Shown: positions 8,152 to 17,722 of the stretch, in pieces
Numbering within the stretch: position 1 is the stretch's first letter
Layout: the number at the start of each line of letters is the position of its first letter
From: Companilactobacillus zhongbaensis
Lineage (GTDB): Bacteria; Bacillota; Bacilli; Lactobacillales; Lactobacillaceae
DNA: 64,000 nt
Reading direction: 5' to 3'
Assembly: GCF_003946515.1 (NCBI RefSeq)
Contig: NZ_RHOM01000001.1
Span: 161,001 to 225,000, forward strand
The notes under the pieces: model-generated
Databases searched by the model: none
What the model was told of the DNA's origin: nothing
The model's input: only the letters and a program-made list of their open reading frames with translations
Made by a program: the position numbers and the translations under genes

Positions 8152-8396
8152 TTTTATGAAAAGGCGTTGGTGAAAATTGGATTTGGTTTTGTTTGATTTT
8201 CGCTTGTTTTCAGACAGTTGTCTTTTTTTAAGCAATCGGCTTGTCATTTTTTCTTTGTTAACTTTGTTGGATTTCTTGATGTTGTCGTAGTGTCGGGGAT
8301 TTTTCGGAGTTACTTGTATTTTGTTTTGGTCAGTGGCTTTGAGTTTTGAACAATAAGTAAGGGCTTTCATTCTGGGAAAGAGTTACTTTTTTAAGT

Positions 8397-8412
8397 TGGG
8401 ACCGCATTTGCT
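8397..8412 (+). promoter_or_regulatory. Sigma-54 (-24/-12) promoter of the mannose PTS operon
   Basis: TGGGACCGCATTTGCT matches the RpoN consensus TGGCAC-N5-TTGCW at all but one position, with the invariant GG and GC at the right distance. Transcription would start near 8423, leaving a leader of about 55 bases before manX. Mannose-class PTS operons of lactobacilli and listeriae are known to be driven by RpoN with a LevR/ManR activator; neither gene lies in this window. Confidence 0.8.
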
Positions 8413-8478
8413 ACTGATTGTGTTATTTTCAGATATGGTGGACTTTTTGCTATATCAAAATTTATAGGAGGTAAAAGA

Positions 8479-9462
8479 ATGGTAAGTATTGTCATTGCTA
8501 GTCACGGTGAATTCGCTGACGGCATTAAGCAATCTGGATCGATGATATTTGGTGAACAAGAAGATGTTCAATCTGTTACTTTGATGCCTGATATGGGTCC
8601 AGATGATCTGAAGAAGAAATTGCAAGATGCTATTGCTACTTTTTCAAATCAAGACGAAGTATTGTTCCTTGTTGATCTTTGGGGTGGAACTCCATTCAAC
8701 CAAGTTAATGGCTTGTTTGAAGAACATAAGGATAAATGGGCTATCGTCGCTGGTTTGAACTTGCCAATGCTGATTGAAGCTTATGCTTCAAGAATGTCAA
8801 TGGATAGTGCTCACGAGATCGCAGCACATATCATTGAAACTGCTAAAGATGGGGTAAAGGTTCGTCCTGAAGAACTTCAACCTAAAGAAGAAAAAGCTGC
8901 AGCTCCTAAAGAGGCTGCTCCTAAGGCTTCTACTGGTGGTCAACCTGGTTCATTGTCATACGTATTGGCACGGATCGATTCTCGTTTGCTTCACGGACAA
9001 GTTGCTACTGGTTGGACTAAGACAACTAATCCTACTCGTATCATCGTTGTTTCTGATGCTGTTGCTAAAGATGATCTTCGTAAACAATTGATCCAACAAG
9101 CTGCACCAGTTGGTGTGCACGCTCACGTTGTGCCAATTAAACAAATGATCAAGTTAGCAAAAGATGATCAGCATTTTGGTGGCGAAAGAGCACTCTTGCT
9201 TTTTGAATCACCAGAAGATGCTTTGAGAGCTATCGAAGGTGGCGTTCCATTGAAGACTCTAAACGTTGGTTCAATGGCTCACTCAGAAGGAAAGGTTCAG
9301 CCTAACAAGGTGCTTGCCTTTAGCCAGGAGGATATTGATACATTCAATAAACTCAAGGATATGGGCATTGACTTTGATGTTCGGAAAGTTCCTGCAGACA
9401 ATAAAGATAATATGCAAGCTATTTTGGACAAAGCTCAAGCTGAATTAAATAAAAAGAAATAA
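8479..9462 (+). CDS. manX: PTS mannose-class transporter subunit IIAB
   Basis: Cytosolic phosphotransfer protein of the mannose/glucose PTS. It takes phosphate from HPr and passes it through IIA and IIB to the sugar entering via IIC/IID. 327 residues. IIA domain at residues 1-125 with phospho-His9 in [12 protein letters not shown] and LWGGTPFN. An Ala/Pro/Lys-rich hinge follows at about 133-158, then the IIB domain with phospho-His172 in [14 protein letters not shown] follows AGGAGG by 8 bases. First gene of manXYZ, behind a sigma-54 promoter. Such systems also act as glucose sensors and as receptors for class IIa bacteriocins. Confidence 0.95.
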   Translation: MVSIVIASHGEFADGIKQSGSMIFGEQEDVQSVTLMPDMGPDDLKKKLQDAIATFSNQDEVLFLVDLWGGTPFNQVNGLFEEHKDKWAIVAGLNLPMLIEAYASRMSMDSAHEIAAHIIETAKDGVKVRPEELQPKEEKAAAPKEAAPKASTGGQPGSLSYVLARIDSRLLHGQVATGWTKTTNPTRIIVVSDAVAKDDLRKQLIQQAAPVGVHAHVVPIKQMIKLAKDDQHFGGERALLLFESPEDALRAIEGGVPLKTLNVGSMAHSEGKVQPNKVLAFSQEDIDTFNKLKDMGIDFDVRKVPADNKDNMQAILDKAQAELNKKK

Positions 9463-9487
9463 TTTTTTAAGTTGTGTTTGATTTATG

Positions 9488-9509
9488 ATCTAGTTGCATT
9501 CAACTAGAT
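9488..9509 (+). other. Intercistronic hairpin between manX and manY
   Basis: ATCTAGTTG / CAACTAGAT, nine perfect pairs with a four-base loop and no T-run. It more likely acts as an mRNA stabiliser or processing point in the 98-bp gap than as a terminator. Confidence 0.55.
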
Positions 9510-9560
9510 GACTCTCATTTCTAGGGTAAGTAGAGTTTAAATAATGGAGGATTAATACTA

Positions 9561-10382
9561 ATGGAATTGAATGTTATTCAAATTATATTAGTCGTTCTTG
9601 TATCTTTCCTTGCTGGTATGGAAGGTATTCTTGATGAATTCCATTTCCACCAACCAGTAATCGCTTGTACATTGATCGGCTTAGTTACCGGCCAACTTAT
9701 GCCTTGCCTAATTTTAGGTGGTACACTTCAAATGGTCGCTTTAGGTTGGGCCAATATCGGTGCTGCTGTTGCGCCCGATGTTGCTTTAGCCTCAGTAGCT
9801 TCAGCTATTATCTTGGTCTTAGGTGGCCAAGGTACTAAGGGTGTTTCTTCAGCTTATGCTATTGCTATCCCTCTAGCTGTTGCTGGATTGTTACTAACAA
9901 TCTTAGTTCGTACTATTAGTACTGGTATTGTTCATATCATGGATGCTGCCGCTAAGGAAGGTAACTTCAGAAAGATCGAAATGTGGCAATACATCGCTAT
10001 TTGTTTACAAGGTCTACGTATTGCTATTCCTGCAGCTATGATCTTAGCTCTTGGTGCAGGTCCCGTTAAAGCAATGCTTACGGCTATCCCACAAGTAGTT
10101 CAAGATGGACTATCAATCGGTGGTGGTATGGTTGTTGCCGTAGGTTACGCTATGGTTATTAACATGATGGCTTCTCGTGAAGTTTGGCCATTCTTCGCAA
10201 TTGGTTTCGTTTTGGCAACTATCAAATCGTTAACACTTATCGGTTTAGGTGCTATCGGTCTTGCCCTTGCTTTGATCTACTTGACACTTTCAAAGAGTGG
10301 CGGTTCAGGTAAAGGCGACGGCGGTAATACTGGCAATACAAATACCGGTGATCCCGTTGGAGATATCATAGATAATTACTAA
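9561..10382 (+). CDS. manY: PTS mannose-class transporter subunit IIC
   Basis: Membrane subunit that, together with IID, forms the sugar channel. 273 residues with several hydrophobic helices. Seen: VVLVSFLAGMEGILDEFHFHQPVIACTLIGLVTGQ near the N terminus, the conserved GGTLQMVALGW stretch, and a C terminus of about 28 residues that is rich in Gly, Asn, Thr and Asp with no predicted structure. GGAGG lies just before ATG. The downstream IID gene follows after 17 bases, so the two are translated together. Confidence 0.95.
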   Translation: MELNVIQIILVVLVSFLAGMEGILDEFHFHQPVIACTLIGLVTGQLMPCLILGGTLQMVALGWANIGAAVAPDVALASVASAIILVLGGQGTKGVSSAYAIAIPLAVAGLLLTILVRTISTGIVHIMDAAAKEGNFRKIEMWQYIAICLQGLRIAIPAAMILALGAGPVKAMLTAIPQVVQDGLSIGGGMVVAVGYAMVINMMASREVWPFFAIGFVLATIKSLTLIGLGAIGLALALIYLTLSKSGGSGKGDGGNTGNTNTGDPVGDIIDNY

Positions 10383-10399
10383 AATGGAGGAAGAATAAC

Positions 10400-11311
10400 A
10401 TGGCAGATCAAGTTAAAATTTCTAAAAGAGATCGTATAGCCGTTTGGTGGCGTTCAACCTTCATTCAAGGTTCATGGAACTATGAACGTATGCAAAACGG
10501 TGGCTGGGCATATTCACTTATCCCAGTTTTGAAAAAATTATATAAGACAAAAGAAGATCGTGCCGCAGCTTTGAAGCGTCACTTGGAATTCTTCAATTGT
10601 CATCCTTACTTAGCTTCACCTATTCTAGGTGTAACTATGGCCTTGGAAGAAGAACGTGCTAACGGTGCTCCCGTTGATGACGTTGCCATCCAAGGTGTTA
10701 AAGTTGGTATGATGGGACCACTTGCTGGTATCGGTGACCCTGTGTTCTGGTTCACAGTTAAGCCTATCATCGGTGCTATCGCTGCTTCACTTGCAATGGG
10801 TGGAAGTATCGTTGGACCTATCCTTTATTTCGTAGCATGGAACGCTATCAGAATGGCTTTCATGTGGTACTCACAAGAATTAGGTTACAAAGCTGGTTCA
10901 AAGATCACCGAAGATATGTCCGGTGGTTTGTTACAAGATGTTACAAAGGGTGCATCTATTTTAGGTATGTTCATCCTAGGATCCTTGATCAACCGGTGGG
11001 TTGTTGTTAAATTCACGCCGGTCGTTTCATCGATCAAGCAACAAAAAGGTTCATATATTGATTGGGGCAACTTACCCAACAATATGAACGGTGTTAAAGA
11101 AGCTCTGATCCAACAAGCAGACGGACGGGCGTTGTCCATGGTCAAAGTCACGACCTTGCAAGATAACTTAGATCAATTGATTCCTGGACTTGCAGGACTA
11201 CTATTAACATTCCTTTGCATGTACTTACTAAGAAAGAAAGTTTCACCAATCTGGCAAATCCTTGGATTATTCGCAATTGGTGTCTTCTTCCACTGGATCG
11301 GATTAATGTAA
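10400..11311 (+). CDS. manZ: PTS mannose-class transporter subunit IID
   Basis: Second membrane subunit of the mannose-class permease. 303 residues. The N-terminal half is soluble and contains typical IID motifs: SWNYERMQNGGWAYSLIPVL, YKTKEDRAAALKRHLEFFN and PLAGIGDPVFWFTVKPI. The C terminus has a membrane helix (LLLTFLCMYLLRKKVSP) and ends WIGLM. GGAGG precedes ATG. Last gene of manXYZ, closed by a terminator. Confidence 0.95.
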   Translation: MADQVKISKRDRIAVWWRSTFIQGSWNYERMQNGGWAYSLIPVLKKLYKTKEDRAAALKRHLEFFNCHPYLASPILGVTMALEEERANGAPVDDVAIQGVKVGMMGPLAGIGDPVFWFTVKPIIGAIAASLAMGGSIVGPILYFVAWNAIRMAFMWYSQELGYKAGSKITEDMSGGLLQDVTKGASILGMFILGSLINRWVVVKFTPVVSSIKQQKGSYIDWGNLPNNMNGVKEALIQQADGRALSMVKVTTLQDNLDQLIPGLAGLLLTFLCMYLLRKKVSPIWQILGLFAIGVFFHWIGLM

Positions 11312-11324
11312 GATATTCAAAAAT

Positions 11325-11358
11325 ATAGAATGAACTCATTGGGGTTCATTCTTTTTTT
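11325..11358 (+). terminator. Terminator after manZ
   Basis: AGAATGAAC / GTTCATTCT stem followed by seven T. Confidence 0.85.
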
Positions 11359-11367
11359 GATTATAAT
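11339..11367 (+). promoter_or_regulatory. Candidate promoter of manO
   Basis: TTGGGG (11339-11344), 17 bases, TATAAT (11362-11367). The -35 lies within the manZ terminator stem, so manO can be transcribed separately from the PTS genes. Confidence 0.5.
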
Positions 11368-11403
11368 GTAGGTATATATCGAGAATTAGAATGGAGTTTA
11401 TTG

Positions 11404-11787
11404 ATGGTTGAATCATTGAATACTAAATCAGAACTAGTTATCAACGGGACCTCGCACATGGGTTTGGCCGATTACGGCAAGATCATGGTCGGTGATAAGG
11501 CCTTTGAATTTTACGATGATCGTGATAAGAAAAATTACATTCAGATCCCCTGGACTCAGGTGGAGTACGTCGTCGTTTCCGTTATGTTCAAGGGCAAGTG
11601 GATCCCAAGATTTGGTATTAAAACTAAGAGTAGTGGAATGTTTACTTTTTCCGCGAAAGACCCGAAGAAAGTACTTCGCCAGATCCGCGAACACATCGAT
11701 GCTGATAACATCGTTAAGTCCTTGAGCTTCAATCAAGTAGTTGCTCGTGGTGTCAAAAATCTATTCCATCGTAAGAAGAAAAAATAA
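11404..11787 (+). CDS. manO: DUF956 family protein ManO
   Basis: Small conserved protein of about 127 residues, found next to mannose PTS operons in lactic acid bacteria and often described as a regulator of them; its mechanism is not established. Seen: KSELVINGTSHMGLADYGKIMVG, then WTQVEYVVVSVMFKGKWIPRF, and a basic C-terminal tail HRKKKK. The fold looks like a small beta-rich domain. TTG 11401 lies in frame, but ATG 11404 has GGAG 7 bases upstream. It has its own candidate promoter after the manZ terminator. Confidence 0.88.
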   Translation: MVESLNTKSELVINGTSHMGLADYGKIMVGDKAFEFYDDRDKKNYIQIPWTQVEYVVVSVMFKGKWIPRFGIKTKSSGMFTFSAKDPKKVLRQIREHIDADNIVKSLSFNQVVARGVKNLFHRKKKK

Positions 11788-11790
11788 AAA

Positions 11791-11911
11791 GAGAGTGTAA
11801 GGAGATGTCCAGCTGCTGAGGATTTAGGGACTATCAGCACTGGAGTGCTGCGAAGCAGTGCTCGCTGAAAGTTTCTAAACCGGAGGCCGCTATCTCCTGG
11901 AACTCGTTTCC
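11791..11911 (-). repeat. Family A structured intergenic repeat, copy A3
   Basis: Opposite orientation to A1/A2. Outer stem AGGAGAT (11800-11806) pairs with ATCTCCT (11892-11898). The conserved strands CAGCTGCTGAGGATT and CCGGAGGCCGCT are intact, with an inner hairpin of ATCAGCACTGG...GCTGAAAG. Tandem with A4. Confidence 0.85.
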
Positions 11912-11917
11912 AAAAAA

Positions 11918-12038
11918 GAGAGTGCAAGGAGATGGTCAGCTGCTGAGGATTTAGGGACTATCAGCACTGGAGTGCTGCGGAGCAGTGCTCGCTGAAAGTT
12001 TCTAAACCGGAGGCCGCTATCTCCTGGAACTCGTTTCC
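11918..12038 (-). repeat. Family A structured intergenic repeat, copy A4
   Basis: Near-identical direct repeat of A3 separated by six A; the inner loop differs (GCTGCGGAGCAG against GCTGCGAAGCAG). Such identity implies recent duplication or gene conversion. Confidence 0.85.
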
Positions 12039-12041
12039 GAT

Positions 12042-12072
12042 AAAAAAACCACATCGCAAGATGTGGTTTTTT
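12042..12072. terminator. Bidirectional terminator between manO region and immunity-like gene
   Basis: AAAAAACCACATC / GATGTGGTTTTTT with loop GCAA. Confidence 0.9.
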
Positions 12073-12373
12073 AGTCTAAATTATGGAAAATATTAAACCA
12101 ACGGTGTTTGGAATTTTTTCCCATGTAGATGTCGTTGATCAAAACTAACAGCTCATTAAAACACTCGGGTAATTGAAATTTATGCTTCCGTGAGTATATC
12201 GCTGCTTCTTTGCGAAGCCCGAGGCTGTTTTTAAAACGTTTGGAGTGATCGACTTTATGTTCTAACTCTTTGAGTAATTTGACGATGTGTTTTTCATTTT
12301 TGATGTCAGGTATTTTCATGCATTCATCGATCAAGCGATGGATTTCGTCGATGTCTTGTTGTTCGTATTTCAT
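12071..12373 (-). CDS. Small helical protein, possible bacteriocin immunity protein (EntA/PedB-like)
   Basis: 100 residues, charged, predicted all-helical and soluble, without signal peptide. The stretch LRKEAAIYSRKHKFQLPECFNELLVLI resembles the LP-x-x-F-x-E-L core of the four-helix immunity proteins of class II bacteriocins, but similarity is judged by eye and is weak. It follows the CPBP gene by 22 bases with its own AGGAG, so the two form an operon transcribed away from groES. No bacteriocin precursor (double-glycine leader) is visible nearby. Other readings, such as an unrelated helical protein, remain open. Confidence 0.55.
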   Translation of the reverse strand: MKYEQQDIDEIHRLIDECMKIPDIKNEKHIVKLLKELEHKVDHSKRFKNSLGLRKEAAIYSRKHKFQLPECFNELLVLINDIYMGKNSKHRWFNIFHNLD

Positions 12374-12395
12374 ATCTTTCTCCTGAGGCTATTGA

Positions 12396-13025
12396 TTAAA
12401 CGATGCTAAGCAGTAAAACGACTAAGTTCATGATGACGTGGCTCGTTGCGCTAACATAAATATTTTTGGAACGATAATAAACGAAGCAAAACCAAGCCCC
12501 CATGATCAAGTAGATTAAGAAGCGACTGTCTTGATGCAAAAAGGCGAATAAAAATGACGATATAAGCGCTGCCCAGATAACATTGGTAGGTTTGATCAAG
12601 TTAGCGAAGAAAACGCGTCTGAAGACGATTTCTTCCATGATAGGGGCACAAATTAAAATATAAACCAAATAATAAGGATATCCGTGGGCTGTTGCTAACA
12701 AGGTTAAGGTATTTTGTGATGATGTGGAAAGATGGAAGATCACTTGTTCAATGAAAGTGACTCCGAACTGGATGACGATGGCTCCGATAGTTCCGATCAA
12801 GATCCAGATCACCGCATTTTTCCAGTCAAATTTTTTCGATTCGAAGGAATTTTTGCCATCACGTTGGACTAAATAGATCATGGCACCAGTTGCAATCACG
12901 GCAGCTATGGTCATGATCAAGAAGTAGGGATGCCCAGTTAGGCGCATCATCGAAAGAATGGTTCCGACGAATAATAAAGCAATATATGACAGTAAAGTTG
13001 TCAGCTGATTAGTTGAATTTTTCAT
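12396..13025 (-). CDS. CPBP family intramembrane glutamic endopeptidase
   Basis: Membrane protease of the CAAX-protease/bacteriocin-processing (Abi) family. 209 residues with six to seven hydrophobic segments. Catalytic motifs are visible in order: EEIVFRR (Glu-Glu-x-x-x-Arg), FLFAFLHQ (Phe-x-x-x-His) and SHVIMN (His-x-x-x-Asn). Family members in lactobacilli can give self-immunity to bacteriocins or process peptides; the substrate here is unknown. Divergent from groES and followed by a possible immunity gene. Confidence 0.88.
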   Translation of the reverse strand: MKNSTNQLTTLLSYIALLFVGTILSMMRLTGHPYFLIMTIAAVIATGAMIYLVQRDGKNSFESKKFDWKNAVIWILIGTIGAIVIQFGVTFIEQVIFHLSTSSQNTLTLLATAHGYPYYLVYILICAPIMEEIVFRRVFFANLIKPTNVIWAALISSFLFAFLHQDSRFLIYLIMGAWFCFVYYRSKNIYVSATSHVIMNLVVLLLSIV

Positions 13026-13054
13026 GTAAACTTCCTTTTTTATGATGTAAATAC

Positions 13055-13082
13055 TTGCATGTTATTCATAAAATGTTAATAT
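13055..13082 (+). promoter_or_regulatory. Promoter of groESL
   Basis: TTGCAT (13055-13060), 16 bases, TAATAT (13077-13082). It lies just before the CIRCE operator. Confidence 0.65.
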
Positions 13083-13093
13083 AAAAGTTGTGA

Positions 13094-13120
13094 TTAGCAC
13101 AACAGATGTTTGAGTGCTAA
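13094..13120. promoter_or_regulatory. CIRCE operator (HrcA binding site) of groESL
   Basis: TTAGCACAA, 9 bases, GAGTGCTAA. The right arm is perfect; the left arm departs from TTAGCACTC in its last two bases. HrcA repression with heat-shock release is the known role. No CtsR direct repeat was seen. Confidence 0.92.
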
Positions 13121-13158
13121 ATTATTAAAAATTAAAATTTCATCGGAGGGATATAAAA

Positions 13159-13443
13159 TTGTTAAAACCACTTGGAGACAGAATCATTGTAACAGTCGAT
13201 AAAGAAGAAGAGAAGACAGTTGGTGGCATTGTTCTTGCTAATAACGCTAAAGAGAAGCCACAAACAGCAGAAGTTGTTGCTGTAGGTCCTGGTGCAACTA
13301 CACCTGAAGGAAAGACATTACCTATGTCAGTTAAAGCCGGAGACAAGGTTCTCTTTGACAAGTATGCTGGCTCAGAAGTTAAGTATGACGATAAAGATTA
13401 CCTAATCCTTCACGAAAAAGATATCATGGCAATCGCCGAATAA
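13159..13443 (+). CDS. groES: Co-chaperonin GroES
   Basis: Seven-membered lid of the GroEL folding chamber. 94 residues, the normal length. Starts [33 protein letters not shown], with the mobile loop around residues 17-34, and contains [19 protein letters not shown]. The initiation codon is TTG (13159) behind GGAGGG (13145-13150); no ATG is available at this place. Expressed with groEL under HrcA/CIRCE control. Confidence 0.97.
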   Translation: MLKPLGDRIIVTVDKEEEKTVGGIVLANNAKEKPQTAEVVAVGPGATTPEGKTLPMSVKAGDKVLFDKYAGSEVKYDDKDYLILHEKDIMAIAE

Positions 13444-13491
13444 TTAATCAGGCAAATATCAATTTACTAAATAATGGAGTGTGAAATTTAA

Positions 13492-15123
<1,632 letters not shown>

Positions 15124-15207
15124 TCGTTCCCCATCAAAACCCCAACAAACCGATGAGGTTGTTAGGATAAGAGTACCTCAGAGATTTATTAGAAATAAAT
15201 ACCGTGT

Positions 15208-15234
15208 AAAAAGACGCCTCCGGGCGTCTTTTTT
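15208..15234 (+). terminator. Terminator of groESL
   Basis: AAAAAGACGCC / GGCGTCTTTTTT with loop TCCG. Confidence 0.92.
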
Positions 15235-15253
15235 GATGTAGTAGTGTTGGTAG

Positions 15254-15533
15254 AGGTTCACTGCCGGTTCTGTGGAGGGTTCCGGGAATTGCGCCGTGGA
15301 ACGCTGCGGACCCACTTTCGACCTCAGTTGTTCGGTGGCGTAGCCACCACCAAAACCGGTCGCGCAAGTGCATTAGCACTTACGTTCCATTACATCTCAA
15401 AGCTGGGTCTTTTCGTAAGCACGGCCTTTGCCGAGCAAACGAAAATTTCGCGGCTGACGGCGAATTCCCTCCACCCTCCACAGAACCTAGAGTTGGTACA
15501 AATATTCCTTGCTTGTGGGGGTAACGGTACTTA
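15254..15533 (+). repeat. Family B structured intergenic repeat, copy B2 (long form)
   Basis: Outer stem TTCTGTGGAGGG (15268-15279) pairs exactly with CCCTCCACAGAA (15474-15485). Inside are three hairpins instead of two. Two of them (GTTCGGTGGC...GCCACCACC and GCAAGTGC...GCACTTACG) are shared with copy B4. The third (TTTTCGT...ACGAAAA) occupies the place of the standard second hairpin. Ends GTAACGGTACTTA. The open frame through it is not a gene. Confidence 0.85.
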
Positions 15534-15740
15534 TTTCAACACTGGTAGATTGTTTTGGTTTAATAGTGGGATTTATCTCTTTTTCGGTCTTAAGATTTTG
15601 GGTTCTCGCTCTATCTTGTTGATTTTTTTTGGTAATATCACCGAAGAATTATTGATTTTCTTCTTCATACGAAGCAAGGATAAATAAGAAGCCTCTTAAA
15701 GCTGGTTTAATTTTTTTGATTTTACTACATTGGTTGAGAT
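15534..15740. other. Non-coding spacer between family B copies B2 and B3
   Basis: T-rich at first; the part after GGTACTTATTTC resembles sequence outside copies B7 and B8. No gene, tRNA or convincing promoter seen. Confidence 0.4.
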
Positions 15741-15998
15741 TGAGATAGACATGTGAGAAATAGGACGCATTAGTAGTGCCAACTTGATCAAAAAAGATCG
15801 GTAAAGGTCAAACAGAGGGAGAGATTATTTTATCTATCTAGGTGGAGGGGCGGGGCGCTATATGGGTTCAGCTGTGAAATTATTCTTAGCGACGAAGGAG
15901 CTTAGAATAAGACTCGTATTGGAGATGTCCGGGTGAACTTCCCGGATAGCTTCAATCGGGTCCACAGCGTTCCAATCCCATATAGCGCTACCACCACC
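15741..15998 (-). repeat. Family B structured intergenic repeat, copy B3
   Basis: Reverse orientation. Outer stem GCGCTATATGGG (15855-15866) pairs with CCCATATAGCGC (15977-15988). Inner hairpins: TTATTCTTAGC...GCTTAGAATAA and GAGATGTCCGGG...CCCGGATAGCTTC. Left flank begins TGAGATAGAC and contains GATCGGTAAAGGTC. The conserved right-end GAACCGGCAGTGAACC is missing, so the copy is truncated there. Confidence 0.8.
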
Positions 15999-16071
15999 AT
16001 CCAAACACAAAACAAAATATCAACAGCAAACTTAATTTCATTGGTATCATTATATTGATGAGGTGAATTTA

Positions 16072-16899
16072 ATGGAGAAACTTTTTTCGATTGGACAGCT
16101 GGGTAAAATTTTTAATATTGCAATTCCTACTTTGAGATATTACGACGAAGTTGGTCTGTTGAATCCGGCTAAGGTTGATCCGGATACTCACTATCGATAT
16201 TACTCGACCGAGCAGTTTGAGCGCTTGAACGTGATCACTTATTTGCGAGCTCTTGATTTGTCGGTCGAGTCGATCAAAGAGTTCTTTCAGGCTCGGGATA
16301 CTACTAAATTGGAAGATATGCTGGTCGAACAAAAGGAGCGGGTCAATCAGCAAATTCATGCTCTACAGCAGATCGACCAACGGATCGATGCTCGATTGAA
16401 TCAAGTGCAAGATGCTGCTAATTCGGTTCTTGAAAAAATCGAATTGGTGGAACTGCCACAAATTCCTATCATTTCTTTGAATGAGGATTATCGTCCTAAT
16501 GAAGATATTGAGTTTCCTATATCTACTTTGCGTAGAAAATATGGTTTGGATAAGAATATTTTTTTAGGAAAGATCGTGTTGACTTTGAATCGCCAACAAT
16601 TAATGGAGCATGAGTTCGATGAGTATAACAGTTTGTTGTTGATTTTGGAGCCAGGTGATGGTGGCGATGCGACTGGTTATTTGCCTGCGGGTGAATACGT
16701 GCGTGTCAGATTTCACGGTACCCATCAAATGGCGGGTGACTGTTATCGGAAACTGTTGAAGTATTGCCAAGACAAGCAGCTGGAGATCGTTGATGATGCC
16801 ATTGAGACGGCGCTGATCGACTATGGTATCACGGATAATTTTGATAAGTATGTTACTGAGATCAAGATACCTGTCAAAAAACAATTGACCCTCAAGTAA
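16072..16899 (+). CDS. MerR family transcriptional regulator with GyrI-like effector domain
   Basis: BmrR-type activator architecture, 275 residues. N-terminal MerR winged helix (LFSIGQLGKIFNIAIPTLRYYDEVGLLNPA), a long dimerisation coiled coil at about residues 75-120, and a C-terminal GyrI-like small-molecule binding domain (about 150-270; GYLPAGEYVRVRFHG). Such proteins usually sense drugs or metabolites and switch on exporters. A GTG lies at 16063, but ATG 16072 has GAGG (16060-16063) 8 bases upstream. No drug exporter is adjacent; the next gene is a DUF554 membrane protein 46 bases on and probably cotranscribed. Confidence 0.88.
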   Translation: MEKLFSIGQLGKIFNIAIPTLRYYDEVGLLNPAKVDPDTHYRYYSTEQFERLNVITYLRALDLSVESIKEFFQARDTTKLEDMLVEQKERVNQQIHALQQIDQRIDARLNQVQDAANSVLEKIELVELPQIPIISLNEDYRPNEDIEFPISTLRRKYGLDKNIFLGKIVLTLNRQQLMEHEFDEYNSLLLILEPGDGGDATGYLPAGEYVRVRFHGTHQMAGDCYRKLLKYCQDKQLEIVDDAIETALIDYGITDNFDKYVTEIKIPVKKQLTLK

Positions 16900-16945
16900 C
16901 TTGAGAGTTTAATATAGGCACTATCAACACACAAAGGGGAGCATC

Positions 16946-17626
16946 ATGATAGGAACAATTTATAACGTCTGCATGATCCTGATCGGGAGTGTCATCGGAC
17001 GTTTTCTTCACAAAGGATTAAAACCGCAGTATCAGACGATATTAACTCAAGCTTTAGGACTTGTGGCCATGGTTGTGGGGATCAATGCTGTGGTCGAAAA
17101 TATGCCTAAAAGTCACTATCCGATAATGTTTATCTTGAGCTTAGCCATCGGTGGAGTAATTGGTCAGTGGCTCAACATTCAAAAACACTTCGACAACTTA
17201 GTCGGCAGATTTTCCGGAGGCGGAAATTTAGCAGAAGGACTGGCCACCGCTATCTTGTTATACTGCATCGGCTCACTATCGATTTTAGGACCGATTCAAG
17301 CAGCACTGAACAAAGACTACACATTCTTATTCACTAACGGAACACTCGATGGCATCACTTCAATCGTCCTAGCCTCAACTTTCGGATTTGGAATAGCCTT
17401 AGCAGCTGGAGCCGTTTTGGCTTGGCAAGGAAGCATTTACTTGATTGCCATGATGCTTCAAAGTTCCATCAACACGAGCATGGTAACAGAATTGACCATC
17501 GTCGGTGGAGTCCTGATCCTAGCATCAGGATTAGGACTTTTAGAGATTAAAAAAATCAGCGTCCTAAACTTATTACCAGCTTTGATCGTACCGATAGTAG
17601 GTGTCATGATCATCCAAATATTTTAG
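16946..17626 (+). CDS. DUF554 family membrane protein (YdfK-like)
   Basis: Integral membrane protein of 226 residues with about six to seven hydrophobic helices and small-residue-rich loops. Family features seen: GTIYNVCMILIGSVIGRFLHKGL at the N terminus, VVGINAVVENM, and ILYCIGSLSILGPIQAAL. Function is unknown in this family. GGGGAG precedes ATG. Probably the second gene of a unit with the MerR regulator. Confidence 0.88.
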   Translation: MIGTIYNVCMILIGSVIGRFLHKGLKPQYQTILTQALGLVAMVVGINAVVENMPKSHYPIMFILSLAIGGVIGQWLNIQKHFDNLVGRFSGGGNLAEGLATAILLYCIGSLSILGPIQAALNKDYTFLFTNGTLDGITSIVLASTFGFGIALAAGAVLAWQGSIYLIAMMLQSSINTSMVTELTIVGGVLILASGLGLLEIKKISVLNLLPALIVPIVGVMIIQIF

Positions 17627-17634
17627 ATTAATTC

Positions 17635-17642
17635 TGTATACA
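17635..17642. promoter_or_regulatory. Palindrome TGTATACA, first of two
   Basis: CTGTATACAA occurs here and again at 17722-17731. The perfect 8-bp palindrome, repeated on both sides of a terminator and before the panE-like gene, could be an operator (GntR-type sites look like this). No regulator can be assigned. Confidence 0.3.
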
Positions 17643-17670
17643 AAACATAAAATTATAAGCGAAAACACAA

Positions 17671-17705
17671 GCACATAGCTGATTGAGATCAACTATGTGC
17701 TTTTT
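17671..17705 (+). terminator. Terminator after the DUF554 gene
   Basis: GCACATAG / CTATGTGC with a 14-base loop, then five T. Confidence 0.8.
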
Positions 17706-17722
17706 ATATGTCTAAGATATAC

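Larger units (their letters stand above)
7522..8390. other. Long T-rich non-coding stretch before the mannose PTS operon
   Basis: No ORF here resembles a real gene. The top strand is very T/G rich. The first part (7522-7730) shares diverged blocks with the sequence after family B copy B5, for example CGGTCTTACGATTTT against CGTTCTTGCGATTTT, so it is probably decayed repeat-associated DNA. The second part carries candidate regulatory sites listed separately. Confidence 0.5.

Noticed and set aside
8149..8370. Minus-strand Lys-rich open frame before manX
   Set aside because: Composition simply reflects T-rich DNA; no ribosome binding site; it overlaps the regulatory region.
8436..8451. Second sigma-54 promoter close to manX
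   Set aside because: Invariant GG and GC are present but flanking bases are poor and the transcript would start at the ribosome binding site; 8397-8412 is much better.
15244..15687. 147-codon open frame after groEL
   Set aside because: It runs through family B copy B2; the translation is low-complexity and other copies do not keep the frame.
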